64,000 nt of DNA from positions 62,001 through 126,000 of the forward strand of contig JADNYV010000046.1 of assembly GCA_015501055.1 (NCBI GenBank). Reading direction: 5' to 3'. The DNA is from Mucidula mucida. Its lineage: Eukaryota > Basidiomycota > Agaricomycetes > Agaricales > Physalacriaceae. Positions 49,823-60,923 of this stretch are shown here, in pieces (within the stretch, counting starts at the first letter, position 1; every line of letters begins with the position of its first letter). The notes beneath the pieces were generated by a model. The model saw nothing but the letters and a program-made list of their open reading frames with translations. It searched no databases and was not told where the DNA came from. A program made the translations under genes and the position numbers.

Positions 49823-51300
49823 ATGGCCAGTAGTCAAGCTAGCGTCGCGTAAGTCTTCTTGAACGTTTGGCGCGCGAAGCTCTCGTATTGACACGCTATC
49901 TTCATAGGCAAGGCCCGATGATGATCGGATTGATGTTCAACTTTATCCTGCTTGGGGTGGTCTTAACTCAAGTACGTGCATCTATGTGCATGCATACCAT
50001 GGCTAACCGGTGTATAGAGCTACATCTACATGATCACCTACAGCAAGCGCGACAAGTTATGGATGAGAACCTTCGTTCTCGTCATCCTTCTAGCCAACAT
50101 CGTCAATTCTGTTTTCATATCTGTCGATCTCTACAACACCCTGATCAACAACTTCAGTACGCGATCGACTAAACTCGACCTGTTTCAGTGCTTAAAACTT
50201 TCGTTAGATAATCCAGCTCACTTGGCTAAAGCGACATGGCTCTTTGCAACTGGTATGTTCAGTGACGCTTCTTGTGTTAGATCACAATTACTGAAGGATT
50301 CCAGATCCTGCACTGACGGTACGCTCCATCGGGTAACGACGTGACGCGTGCTAACTTTCGTGGACAGGGGATCATCGCCGCTGCCGTTCAACTTTTTTTC
50401 GCCTGGCGTGTCAGAGTGCTCACGTCCAACTGGTTAGCGACCATTTTCGTCGCCCTGTTGGCTCTAGCAGGGGCTGGTATGTGGTCTCTCCGTCCTCAGG
50501 TTGTTGAAAGCTTATCTATAAATAGTCGGTGGTTTACTGACTGCCGTTGCAATCAAAACAACGCCAAATTTCGTCGACTTTCAAGAGTTCCAGACCGTTG
50601 TCATAATTTGGCTTGTGGCGTCTTGTCTTGCGGACATGGCAATTACTTGCATTCTAGTCTGGTATCTGTATGTGATCTCCACAGTCTTATCCAATTGTCC
50701 TTCTGACCGAGATCGCAAACTAGGCGAAAACACAAGACGGGATTCCAGGGATCAGATGAACTTATTGATCGTATCATTCGACGTACGCGAAGGCGACAAA
50801 CTCCATTACTTGTCTGATTTTACTTTCCCCCCCTAGTGACCGTCCAAACCGGCTTTGTTACTTCCATATGTGCGATAGTGGACTTGGTTCTCTTCCTCGC
50901 TAACCCCACTGGGCTGTAAGTGCGATTTACGCGCCACCAATTCTAGGAGCTGATGGGATGTAGGCATCTCATATTCAACTTCCCCCTCTGCAAACTGTAC
51001 ACGAATACGCTTCTGAGCTCTCTCAACTCACGGTCTGGATGGGCATACTCCTCTAAACAATCCCATTCTCAGTCTGGACTTACTACGATTGGGGGAACCA
51101 TAAGTGATGGTCGGAAGAAGCGAACGGTCAATACCGCAATTACGACCCAGACGCGTCCAGAGGTTTTCGTGCATGTGGAGCAGCACGAGTTACAAGACAG
51201 GTCCATGCCGAGATTTGTTCTTGAGGATGATGGGCATGAACACGACGATATCAAGTCGTCTGTGTGGGATGGTAAACAAAGTCGAGACGACATTGTATAA
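49823..51300 (+). CDS. DUF6534-family seven-helix membrane protein, intact
   Basis: Starts MASSQASVA, then after an intron QGPMMIGLMFNFILLGVVLT. About nine exons join in frame: YIYMITYSKRDKLWMRTFVL, VILLANIVNSVFISVDLYNT, NPAHLAKATWLFATG, GIIAAAVQLFFAWRVRVLTS and NWLATIFVALLALAGAG. Then come GGLLTAVAIKTTPNF, VVIIWLVASCLADMAITCIL, LRKHKTGFQGSDELIDRIIR and LTVQTGFVTSICAIVDLVLF, and finally HLIFNFPLCKLYTNTLLSSL. Seven hydrophobic helices and the LRKHKTGF and KLYTNTLLSSLN signatures define the family. Its function is unknown, although it is widely expanded in Agaricomycetes. A long polar, His-rich C-terminal tail faces one side of the membrane. It is the intact counterpart of the broken copy at 3536-5026. 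Confidence 0.82.
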
Positions 51301-51484
51301 TTTTCGTTCTGCTGTGTTACTGTACATACACGTATACATTTAGACTTTGCGTGCCCCAAAAATACTTAATTTTTCGCGGTCCAAGCCTTGGACGCTCTTC
51401 GACGTTTGTTGAGTCTGAGGTCACATGTCTGAATAGGTTGGTGAAGGTCACGCGTTACAGGTAATCCTCAGCGAATCGGGTGGA

Positions 51485-52899
51485 ATGTCGCAAAGCTTAC
51501 CTTCCTCCTCGACTGCAGGCGGTACCAGCGCTATACCCGGCCAGAATGTCCTCCCAACGCGCGTCACTTACTCTATGCAGCCCACGACGGCGGCAATGTC
51601 TCTTACGACTTCCTCGACGTGGCAACCGCCAGCACACTGGAATCTCGCCAACAATAACGCCTCATTTGTGAAAAAAGTCGTCAAGAAAAAGCTACGGACT
51701 AAAGAGGAAGAGACTTTGACCTCTGACATAGCTGCTCGGTTTGTACTCCCTCTTGTGTTCAAGACCGACACTCACGGCTCTCCAGTGTTTCTTCTCGACT
51801 CGCTGAAGATCACACCGCCGTTACCTCTCCTCAAGTCGATACCCCATTTGCTGATGCTATGGACGTTGTTCAACGCCTTCTTCCTTATCATGTCTTCCAG
51901 CAACCCAAAGAGGACCTGGACTCCGTTATCCATGATGTCAAGGGAAAAAGGAAAGCAACAGAACACGATCTCAGAGATGAAGTAAAGGGTACGAACGGAA
52001 ACTTTCTACATTTCGTCGCTGAATAGACCCACAGAAACGAGATTTGCTCTGGACTGTTTCAAACGGCGCGCCAAACTGGAGAAGCGCTTCCGGAGGATAC
52101 GGACAAAGTCTGGCAGAGTCAGTCAGACCTTGCGCACATCGTTACTTGCTGAAATCTATCTTTGCTATAGCGCAGTGCTCCGGATGACCAGTGTCTCTTT
52201 ATTGCGCAATCCGTTCTCGATTCCGACCGAGTGGAGAACTCCATCATGAGCAGTGAATTGAAGAGTCTCCGGAATGAATACGATAAAATGGAGAGAGAAA
52301 AGAGATCTTCTCTTGCTGCACAACGAACATCATACTACCAAGCGCAACAGCTCGCGTCGGCAACGCCTACGCCTTTGGCTCGACAACCCTACTATCATTC
52401 TTATCCGTATAATTACGCGTATGGTACACCAGGTACTTCTACCTTCAGCATCCCCCTTTCGCCTGCTGTCACCTCGCAAACGACTGGTGTAACGCCCGTC
52501 ACTGTTCCGGTTGTGTCCGCATCAACAGCTCCAGCAGCCTCCACATCGACTGCACCTGGGCCTCCCACAGGTACCAGTACTCCTGTTGCAGCTGTTAGCA
52601 CTGCGACAGCCGGTCCCGCAAATGTAGGATATCGCTCTACTGCAGTCCCTGTGCAGCTTCCTGTTACATCACTATCAACGCTGGCAACGTACGGGATTGT
52701 GCCTGTTGCTGCTACCGGTCCTGGGCAGCAAATAAATGCACCGGCTGTTCTAAGAGGGTCTTCGGCAAATGGGACAAAGTTGCATCTAGAGTTTAATGTT
52801 GCTCAGCTGACTCAAGCTCAGCGAGATGGGCTGGTGGGCATCTTGAATTCGATGATGACAAAGGGAGACGCGACAAGTAATAGACCAGCGAGTTCGTAG
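51485..52899 (+). CDS. GLTSCR1-domain protein
   Basis: Starts MSQSLPSSSTAGGTSAIPGQ. In the middle, TPFADAMDVVQRLLPYHVFQ begins a segment of about 100 residues. It continues QPKEDLDSVIHDVKG and, after introns, FALDCFKRRAKLEKRFRRIR, DDQCLFIAQSVLDSDRVENS and SELKSLRNEYDKMEREKR. This matches the conserved GLTSCR1 region that defines BICRA/BICRAL, subunits of animal non-canonical BAF chromatin remodellers. A Thr/Ala/Pro-rich tail follows. The first exon's frame and the domain frame differ around 51730-51830; either a missed splice or one missing base explains it. The chromatin role in fungi is inference from the animal family. Introns begin near 51989 and 52120. Confidence 0.7.
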
Positions 52900-53038
52900 C
52901 TAGTTGATTGTATTGTAGTTCAAGTTGAGAAACTATTGTTCAGGAGTTATCCGTGACTTGAGTGCCCAGAATAGGCAGGCTTCTCCACCTCCATCAGTAC
53001 AGCGTGGTATTGCTTCTAGTGCTGCATTTATCATCGCG

Positions 53039-56000
53039 ATGCCGGGCAGTGAAGCTCGACCAAGCACTAGTGGCGGGCCTGGCGCGCCGTCGTCGACAAC
53101 ATGGCGACGAGAACGCCTTTTGCGTATAGGGAGCTCGTACGCGGTGCCCACAGTGCCCAACGACCAGTCGGCCCCTCCTCCAGACTCCGGTGCCACTGCA
53201 GAAACAACGGAAGAAAGTCCCCTGGCGGGACGCCCTACAGAGATGTCGCGGTCGTATGGAACCCTCCCAGTACCTCGTCGAAAGCTGTTCCACATAAAGT
53301 CACTCAAGAGCTTCGCTGCTCGACGAGGACTTCCAGAATTGCCCCATATTACTCTCCCGGGCCGCAATGCGCTCTCTAATCCTGGAAGCCCCACTTATAC
53401 GCCGTCCATCCTCCGGGAAACCTATTCTCGCTTGAGCGTTCAACGTCCTATATCAGCTTACGATGCCCCACTTATCACCAAAGGCGAGGCGGACACGGAC
53501 ATGGGTTCTAAAATCAATGGTATCCGTGTCTGGTACTCGTCCTTCTCCTCCATTGACTGGATGCACGATGCCATCAAGGACTCTGCCCGTTATTCCCGTC
53601 TCAGGAGACGCAAATCATTCGGGCCCGCATTCGCCTCGCCATCGACAGAAGCCTAGGGTGGATCATTGTTACGATAGTGGGCTTCCTGACCGCTATAGTC
53701 GCATTCTTGGTCGTCCGTGCCGAGCAATGGCTCTTCGACCTTAAGGAGGGCTATTGCGGCGATGATTGGTCAAAGGCCAAGCGCTTTTGCTGCCCACAGC
53801 CTGACGAAACGTCCGTCTTACTCCCCAAGTTCTTTACGGAGGATGCCTGCCCTGCATGGCGGACTTGGTCATCGGTCTTTCATTTCAGAGAAGGAGAAAC
53901 GGGGGAAGAGGCGGTCGAATATATCACTTATGCGAGCGTAGCTGTGCGTACCAGGTTTTACTCCTCCTGCTCAATCGTTGATCAAATCCCTCTAGTTATT
54001 CCTCGCATTCGTTTCTTGTGTCCTTACTCTGTATCTTACCAACTCTACCACCTTTGTCACTAGGAAGGAATCTGGTGTCTTGGCTCCTGATTTCCCGGAA
54101 ACTCCGCGTGTAAAGGATCCTCCTTCTGGCGCAGCGCCAAAGCGAAAGATCATGTTTTACGTGAGTGCCAGCTCTGTACTATGGGAAGGTCTTGATAACC
54201 CACCGTAGGCTGCTGGTAGTGGAATTCCTGAAATCAAGACGATTCTTTCTGGATTTGTGATTCACGGTTATCTTGGTGGCCGCGTGCTGTTCACCAAGTC
54301 TGTCGGCCTCGCGTTGTCTGTTGCTTCTGGTCTATCCCTTGGAAAAGAAGGTCCTTTTGTCCACATTGCGAGTTGCATCGGCAACATCGTCAGTCGCTTC
54401 CATAGCAAATATGAGAATAACGAAGGTTGGCGACTTGGGGCGTGTTTAACACACTATGTTTCTGACGACAGTTCTCTCAGCCAAGCGTCGTGAAATCTTG
54501 AGTGCGGCATGCGCCGCTGGTGTTGCGGTTGCCTTCGGTGCCCCCATCGGTGGAACGTTGTTCAGTCTTGAAGAGGTTTCGTACTTTTTCCCTCCCAAGG
54601 TTCGTTTGTGCCCCTCTACTGTCGATACACCTGCTAACAGGCTTGGTATAGGTCATGTGGCGCAGGTACACGGTTTTCTTTGACGTGTGATAGTCCTATA
54701 CTCATATTCGACATCTAGCTTCTTCTGCGCCATGATCGCGGCCATCACCTTGAAGATGCTCGATCCTTTGGAACGGGCAAACTCGTTCTCTTCCAGGTTA
54801 CCTATGACAAGGTGTGCAATTTGGTTGATCATCTTGTCGGGTAATAGTAACGTTCGAGTGCAGGACTGGCACGCATATGAGTTGCTTCCTTTCTTATTTT
54901 GGGTGTTTCGGTGTAAGCTCTCCCACGCCCTTCTTCTAGCTCATCCTGACTTTATTAGGGTGTATACGGGGCGTACTTCTCGAAGCTGAATTATCGATGG
55001 AGTCGACACGTTCGTAATGGAACCTGGCTCAAGACCCATCCTATCATAGAAGTTCTTCTAGTGAGCCACGCATTTTTCTTTCACTGAACCACGTCTAATA
55101 CATGATTGAAGGTCACCATTGTCACAGCTGCGTTCTGTTTTCTAAATCCGTACACCCGGATGGGCGGTACTGAGCTGGTGTATAACTTGTTCGCCGAGTG
55201 TCGTACTGGATCTGGCAATTCTCATGAAGGTCTCTGCGTCCTTAACCCGGGCTCTTTTGAGCATATTTGGCCAGTTTGCCAAGCTATTCTCGTAGCAATG
55301 TTCGTTAAAGGCGCATTGACAGTCGTGACTTTTGGCATTAAGGTCCCCGCTGGTATCTTCATTCCAACGCTCGGGGTTGGGGCATGTGCGGGCCGAGTTC
55401 TAGGTATCTTCGTACAGTATCTCCAGATCAACCACCCCGACGCGCCCGTGTTTTGAAATGCGGTGGCGATATGGACTGTAAGTTCTTGAGATAAGTTCGT
55501 GATGGAGAGTAATTACATCTACAGGTATTGTCCCGGGTCTCTACGCTATGGTAGGAGCAGCCGCCACGCTATCTGGTGTCACGGTTCGTTGCCTGATCTC
55601 CGAGATGTCGTTTGCTGACTCGGTCTCAGCGCACGACCGTCTCCCTGGCGGTCATTATGTTCGAGCTGACAGACACTTTGACATACGCTGTTCCCGTCAT
55701 GTTATCGGTTCTTGTTGCCAAGACCGTGGCTGACGCGCTGGAGCCGAAAGGCATTTACGACCTTGTCATCGATTTATCCCAACTTCCCTACCTGGATTCG
55801 AAGGTCGAATATACTTGGGGTAACTTGACGATTAGCGATGTAGTACGTCTATCACATATGAGTTTCGGCCTTCCTCTTCTGACGTGTGGCGATAGACCGT
55901 ACGGGATGTGGAAGCCATTCGGGTGGATCAGAGCAACACAGTGGAAAGTCTTCGTGACCAACTGCAGGACCTCGTCTCGATGGGTAACGATGACGGTGGT

Positions 56001-56559
56001 TTCCCCATCCTCAGGACTTATGGCGAGGATGATGGTCTAAGAATGATTGGTTATATTGGCGCAAATGAATTGGAGCATGCGCTCAGTACGCGTTCTGAAT
56101 CTCATCGTAGTTAGATTTGCTAACAATGGCTTATTCAGGTGTTGTAGCAGACAATGCTGACAGTGAAGTGCACTTCCATACCACTTCTTCGTACTATCAT
56201 TCCATGGCATCGTCTTCCATTTCTTCCCTCCTTGAAAATGCCCAAGATCATAGCAATGATCCATTCGACTTTAGCATCTACATGGATCAAGTGAGCTTGA
56301 TTATCCTTTCTAAAAGTCAATTTGCTGACGAACTTACAGGCTCCTTTGACTGTACAATCGAACTCTCCCTTGGAAATGGTTCACCAATTGTTTGTCAAGC
56401 TTGGTGCGCGTTATGTCGTTGTGAACGATGCCGATGGACTCTGTATGTGCAAAATATCCTGTTCTAGGAAGCGATATTTACCTATCCTTTTAAGATGAGG
56501 GAATCATCGACAAGAAAACTTGGCTCGCATTCCTCAGCGAGTTGGAGGAGAAGTCATGA
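53039..56559 (+). CDS. CLC-family chloride/proton exchanger (Gef1-like), frame broken in places
   Basis: Endomembrane chloride transporter. Yeast Gef1 helps acidify the Golgi and load copper onto iron-uptake oxidases. A disordered N-terminus ([20 protein letters not shown]) leads to the first helix [20 protein letters not shown]. The selectivity motifs are [16 protein letters not shown] (gating Glu) and [24 protein letters not shown] carries the internal proton glutamate typical of exchangers rather than channels. Two CBS domains follow ([20 protein letters not shown] and [20 protein letters not shown]), then the stop at 56557-56559. Frame changes needing one added base lie near 53625, 54767, 54895-54910 and 55452 (a T-run). 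Ordinary introns are numerous. With the shifts accepted, the protein is full length. Confidence 0.9.
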
Positions 56560-56776
56560 GGATCTTTTCAATCTTTCGTCGTTGCAAGGTAATTTTTGTC
56601 AATGGACAAACTAGCATGGAAAACCCTATACCCTTTATGATCTTCATGATATTTTACCTTACGACCCCTGCATTCATTCAGATAATACATATCCATTCAA
56701 TGTTGAACAAATTCATACCTTGACCACTGTGTTTGTGTATGCTTGGAATCAACCTGACTTAACAAAAACCACAACG

Positions 56777-57366
56777 ATGAGCTCTGGCCTTGGTGTTCCC
56801 GTCAAGCTCCTCCACGAATCGTTGGGTCACATCATTACTGTTGAATTAAAAACAGGGCAGCTGTATCGGGGAAAGCTGGCAGAAGGTGCTTGTTGGTGTC
56901 TGTCAACGAGATCCAGTACTGATCGTGTTATACAGCCGAGGATAATCTGAATATCTCGCTCAAGGACATTACGGTAACAGCGCGGGATGGACGCGTATCC
57001 CAGCTGGACCAGGTCTATATTCGGGGAAGCATGATACGCTTCTTCATCGTCCCCGACATGCTGCAGAACGCACCAATGCGAGTCGTCTTTCCCTCCGCGT
57101 CGATCCGCGTCTAAGCGCATATTTCCTTAGGTTCAAGCGGGTTGGTCCCAATGCGATGAGAGGAAGGGGTATCGGAACAGCTCGTGGACGAGCGACCATC
57201 ATGCGCGGTATGTGGCTTGATGCTTTGTGTCTGCTTTTGCTGATCTCATTCTTAGCCAACGGTATCTGCTTTTCAACTCCTCGACCATTCTTTTGTATTG
57301 ACAACACATTCAGCACGTCGTGGACGCGGCGTCGTGCCCCCGGTGTCGAGAGGCATCCGACGATAA
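56777..57366 (+). CDS. small nuclear ribonucleoprotein SmD3
   Basis: Core Sm-ring protein of spliceosomal snRNPs. [20 protein letters not shown] and [16 protein letters not shown] form Sm motif 1. After an intron come [20 protein letters not shown] and [20 protein letters not shown], Sm motif 2. The third exon begins [20 protein letters not shown], the Arg/Gly tail that is normally methylated, and the last exon gives [17 protein letters not shown]. The second intron (57078-57130) begins with GC, and using it is the only way to join PAPM-like NAPM to FKRVGP in frame. The last intron (about 57210-57314) is long for this genome. Length about 125 residues, normal for fungi. Confidence 0.92.
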
Positions 57367-57520
57367 TCTTGTCTTCAAAATATCCTTGCAGCCCCAGGCT
57401 GGCGCGCTGCTCATTCGATGTCGCCATTTGTAAGAATCATACAGTAGATATAGTCTCGATATGTTTGTGTAACTGTAAGTATGGCTGACAACGAGCTGTA
57501 TACTACCATAGGTTCGATGT

Positions 57521-60214
57521 CTACGCCTTTCCTCCCTGCATGACCAACAACTCCGACATGTCCAGGCTGCGCAACAAGTGGGCGAGGACTTTGTTGTCCG
57601 TCTTCCCGTTGAAACTGAGTGGAACGAAGTCTATGGGCAAAATATACGCTGGTCGCTGGTATGGAGGAAGCTTGACCTCGACAGCCTTCTTCAGCTTCCG
57701 AATAAGCGCTTTTGCTTCATCTGTCTTCATGAACTTAGGGAGTGTCGACCGGCGCTCAGCTACAGATGTGGTGGCCTCTCCGAATGCGACGAAGCTAACC
57801 AGCAACTCCGCTGTCACTGCTGGGTGTGTGGTAATGAAAGTTGATGCGCTGATATCCATAGGCTTTGCAGCTTGTTGCAGTATTGAGGATATACCCTCCG
57901 TTTCGATCCGTACGCCGCGGTACTTGACTTGCAAGTCGATTCTGCCCATGATCTCAATTGAATGGTCGGCCATCATACGAACTATGAACGTTGGAATGAA
58001 ATGAGTGAGTGCCGAGGAAGAACGCAGTGCTAACCCAAATCGCCAGTACGATATGCTTTCTGCCCGGGAACTGGGATATCAATGAATGCCTTTGCAGTGG
58101 CTTCTGGGAGCTGATGATATCCTAACGACGGCTCAGATCGGGTCTGTAAGCTTCATGAAAACACCCACCGCGAGCAACGAGTGGACCCCCAATAACCAGT
58201 TCACCTGGGCAACCCATGGGGACGATGTTAAGATCACGATCTACAACATATGCCGAACAAGATGGGAATGGTCGTCCAATGTTTTCCTTGCGATCATTTG
58301 GACCTACTCGCCGGGAAGTACAGCCGATTGTCGTCTCCGTTGGACTGCATAAGCCCGTAAGTCGACGACCAAGGCCTTCATCAGTCTTCACTCACCCGTA
58401 AAAGTTACCAAGGATCAAGTCAGGAAGATTCGACCATTTTTCCAAGAGCTCCATATTGGTGAGTTTGGAGAGCTTCGAGACAATTGGTGACCTACTGAGT
58501 CGGTAATTTTCTCGCCTCCAGAGACCAGATACTTGATAGGCAGGCCGTCAGGCTTTTGAAGCAAAGCTTCAATCATACTGGGAACCATGCCCATATGTGT
58601 CACCCCAATTTCAACGACGTGCTTCCGTAGTTGGGTCAAGAGCTCGAACCGTGGAGCGCTAACAAGACGCGAGCCCAGACACCAACTCTGTACGATCTCA
58701 GATATGTGCACGTCGAATGCGGTAGCTATGGATATTGTCAGGTTATTGTTCCTATTTCCAGGGAGAGTGATACACTTACACGCCAACGCTAGTCTTTTAT
58801 CCGTGTCTGGATTCGTAACAGGTTTTGGAAGTGCACAGAAGGCTTCCATAGCCCAATAGAGACCACGGTGATTCAAGAGGCAACCTTTCGGATTCCCTGT
58901 AGTGCCTGCAAGTGGACGTCGGACTAACAGTGAGACAGGGATGTAAATGGAGACTGACCAGAGGTATAGAGTAAATAGGCAAGACCATCCAAGGTTGCTC
59001 GGCAAACGTTCTCATCACCAAACTTGTCGAGCGCGTCGTCGATCAATGAGGTGCTGAGAATTACTGGTAGTCCTTCGAATGACTGTTCATCGTCTGGCGT
59101 TGTGAACACCCAACGCGCTCCGCTATCTTCTGCGATGAATTTCTTCCGCTCAATGGGTAGTTCTGGGTCAATCTTTGAAACTTGGTCATTAAATTCCCCA
59201 ATGACTGGAATAACGAACACTCACTGATACGTAGCAGGCGCCTGCCTTCAGTATTGCAGCCATTGCGACATAGAAGAAGGATGAACGACCGCTGCACAGC
59301 GCGACTTTGTCCTCGACCTTTACGTTGGCTGATATCAACCACTGTGCCAAAGCGTTGCTCTGCCGATTGAGCTCGTGGTATGTCAGGAGGAGGGGTGGTT
59401 TCTCCAAACTTGTGTAGATCTCGTGCGCGACTGCGGTCGGTCGATGAGCGGCGTGGCCGAAAAGCCACTCAAGTGCGACGTGTTCCCGCTCAGGATCGCA
59501 CAATCCAGCGGTGTATGACTGAAGGTCGGGCGGCATGGGAATAGGCGAGCTGTGCAGCGCGTCTGGAGCTGCGATAATGGCATCGAGGGTAACACTGACT
59601 TGTGCGGCGAGTTTTTCGAGGGTTTGTGTGCAGATGAGGGAACTGTCGACGAGGAAGTCAAGAAAGACCAGGGAATCTGATGATACGTGTGCACCGAAGA
59701 CAACGCTGCGAGGTACAAAGGTCTTGGGAGATGCGTGCTTCAATACATCCCAGATGATGAGGACCGGTAAAGGAGTATGCTCATCGTCGACATTTAAATC
59801 AAGACGCGCATCATCCAAGCAGGTCACCGTATCTGCCTCATCAAGAAGGGCTGCGTCGAGACCATGGGCGTAGTCACTCCAGGTGGTGTTACCCGAGTGC
59901 TTTGCACGAACAACGCGAATCCAAACTCCTTCAGGGTCGTGAAGATATTCAGGTGAAGTCTCTCCCAGAATAAGATCCTGCGTGTCCACATACTTCATTA
60001 ACGTACTAGAAAACGCAGCACGAAGCAGAGACCGGGCGTGTTCTGTGATTTCCTTCGCTGAATTTCTCAAATTGTCGGACGTATGTGCTGCAAGCTGGAA
60101 TGAAACGCGACATGGCCCTGCCGCTGGCAGTCGACGCAAAGAACCGAGGTCGGGAAGATGTTGAAAGACGTAGCCTTGAAAAGGTGACGTCTGAGAGTAG
60201 ATGGCCATCCCCAT
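57521..60214 (-). CDS. NRPS-like protein: condensation-like region plus adenylation domain, no carrier domain
   Basis: Starts MGMAIYSQTSPFQGYVFQHL. The first 300 residues (VSFQLAAHTSDNLRNSAKEI ... VLIIWDVLKHASPKTFVPRS) look like the C-terminal half of a condensation-type domain without an HHxxxDG motif. The adenylation domain is complete: LTYHELNRQSNALAQWL, LLYTSGTTGNPKGC, KYLVSGGEKITDS, NFYGPTETTIG, GELVIGGPLVARGY, YRTGDLVRM, GRIDLQVKYRGVRIE and the A10-like lysine region FNGKTDNKVL. It ends QGGKA with no phosphopantetheine (GGxS) carrier domain; SmD3 lies only 154 bp beyond the stop. The QVKYRGVRIE form recalls fungal ferrichrome-type siderophore synthetases, from memory only. Seven GT-AG introns, frame intact. 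Divergent from an ABCC transporter, across a promoter with iron-GATA sites. Confidence 0.75.
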
Positions 60215-60461
60215 GATGAGAAGGTAACGCTAGCAGAAGCGTTTCCTCGCACATGCGCGCGGCATATATAAAATCTTTCTCCGCGATTCGCTTTGAAAAC
60301 ACAAGTTTGGCTTGGAGCGCAATCGATATATCCGAAGACCGAAATCGGGCCCACCTTTCTTCCGCGTTGTGGCCCCATGAACCCAGGTGACATACGCTCC
60401 TCGAGTTTTGCACCAAATGGCTGGCGTCGGAGGAAAGCGGAGAGGAGGAAATAGATGGATC

Positions 60462-60470
60462 TTATCTGAT
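60462..60470 (-). promoter_or_regulatory. iron-GATA site 1 (ATCAGATAA)
   Basis: Exact match to ATCWGATAA on the minus strand, 248 bp upstream of the adenylation-protein start codon. Confidence 0.65.
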
Positions 60471-60487
60471 TAGCGCAGCTTCATTGA

Positions 60488-60496
60488 TTATCAGAT
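60488..60496 (-). promoter_or_regulatory. iron-GATA site 2 (ATCTGATAA)
   Basis: Exact match on the minus strand, 18 bp from site 1. The pair is spaced closely enough for both zinc fingers or two GATA proteins to act together. Confidence 0.65.
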
Positions 60497-60809
60497 ACCG
60501 GGATCAGAAGGGTTTTTACTTCCATTGGGGACGAATCTGCACTGAACTTCCACGAGCTCAACACGAATCGGGTTTGCTGCAGTCGAACCATCACGCGAAC
60601 CGATACGCGTCTGTTCCAGTAAAAGCAATATTAGCTCTTTCAGAATGTACTGGCCTCCAGATCGCTGTCTTTTGGTGCATGGCGGGCGGCCAGGACGACC
60701 GCTCCTCCAGTCGTCGGACCACGTTGGGGGACTGCCCAGTCGCGTGTAGCCCCTTAAGCTCATTCGAAACGTGAAATTAGATCCGAGAGGATTACTTGAA
60801 AATTCCCGT

Positions 60810-60818
60810 TTATCAGAT
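60810..60818 (-). promoter_or_regulatory. iron-GATA site 3 (ATCTGATAA)
   Basis: Exact match on the minus strand, 106 bp upstream of the ABCC transporter start codon, suggesting that the transporter side is controlled too. Confidence 0.65.
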
Positions 60819-60923
60819 TACCTCGGCCGCTCTCTAGATTGTCCAAGTTTTAGTCATCGGTCCTGTTCGTCGCGCTCTTGAGGGAACGGTTGCCTGTCCG
60901 CATTCCTGCTAGTCGGTACCACC

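Larger units (their letters stand above)
60215..60923. promoter_or_regulatory. divergent promoter with three iron-responsive GATA sites (ATCWGATAA)
   Basis: The 709 bp between the start codons of the adenylation gene (minus) and the ABCC transporter (plus). Three exact copies of ATCWGATAA lie on the minus strand at 60462-60470 (ATCAGATAA), 60488-60496 (ATCTGATAA) and 60810-60818 (ATCTGATAA). This nonamer is the reported binding consensus of the iron-sensing GATA repressors (Urbs1, SreA, SRE, Fep1) that shut down siderophore synthesis and uptake when iron is plentiful. Two of the sites are 18 bp apart, start to start. By base composition alone about one match is expected in 64 kb, so three in 0.36 kb is notable. 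Confidence 0.72.
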
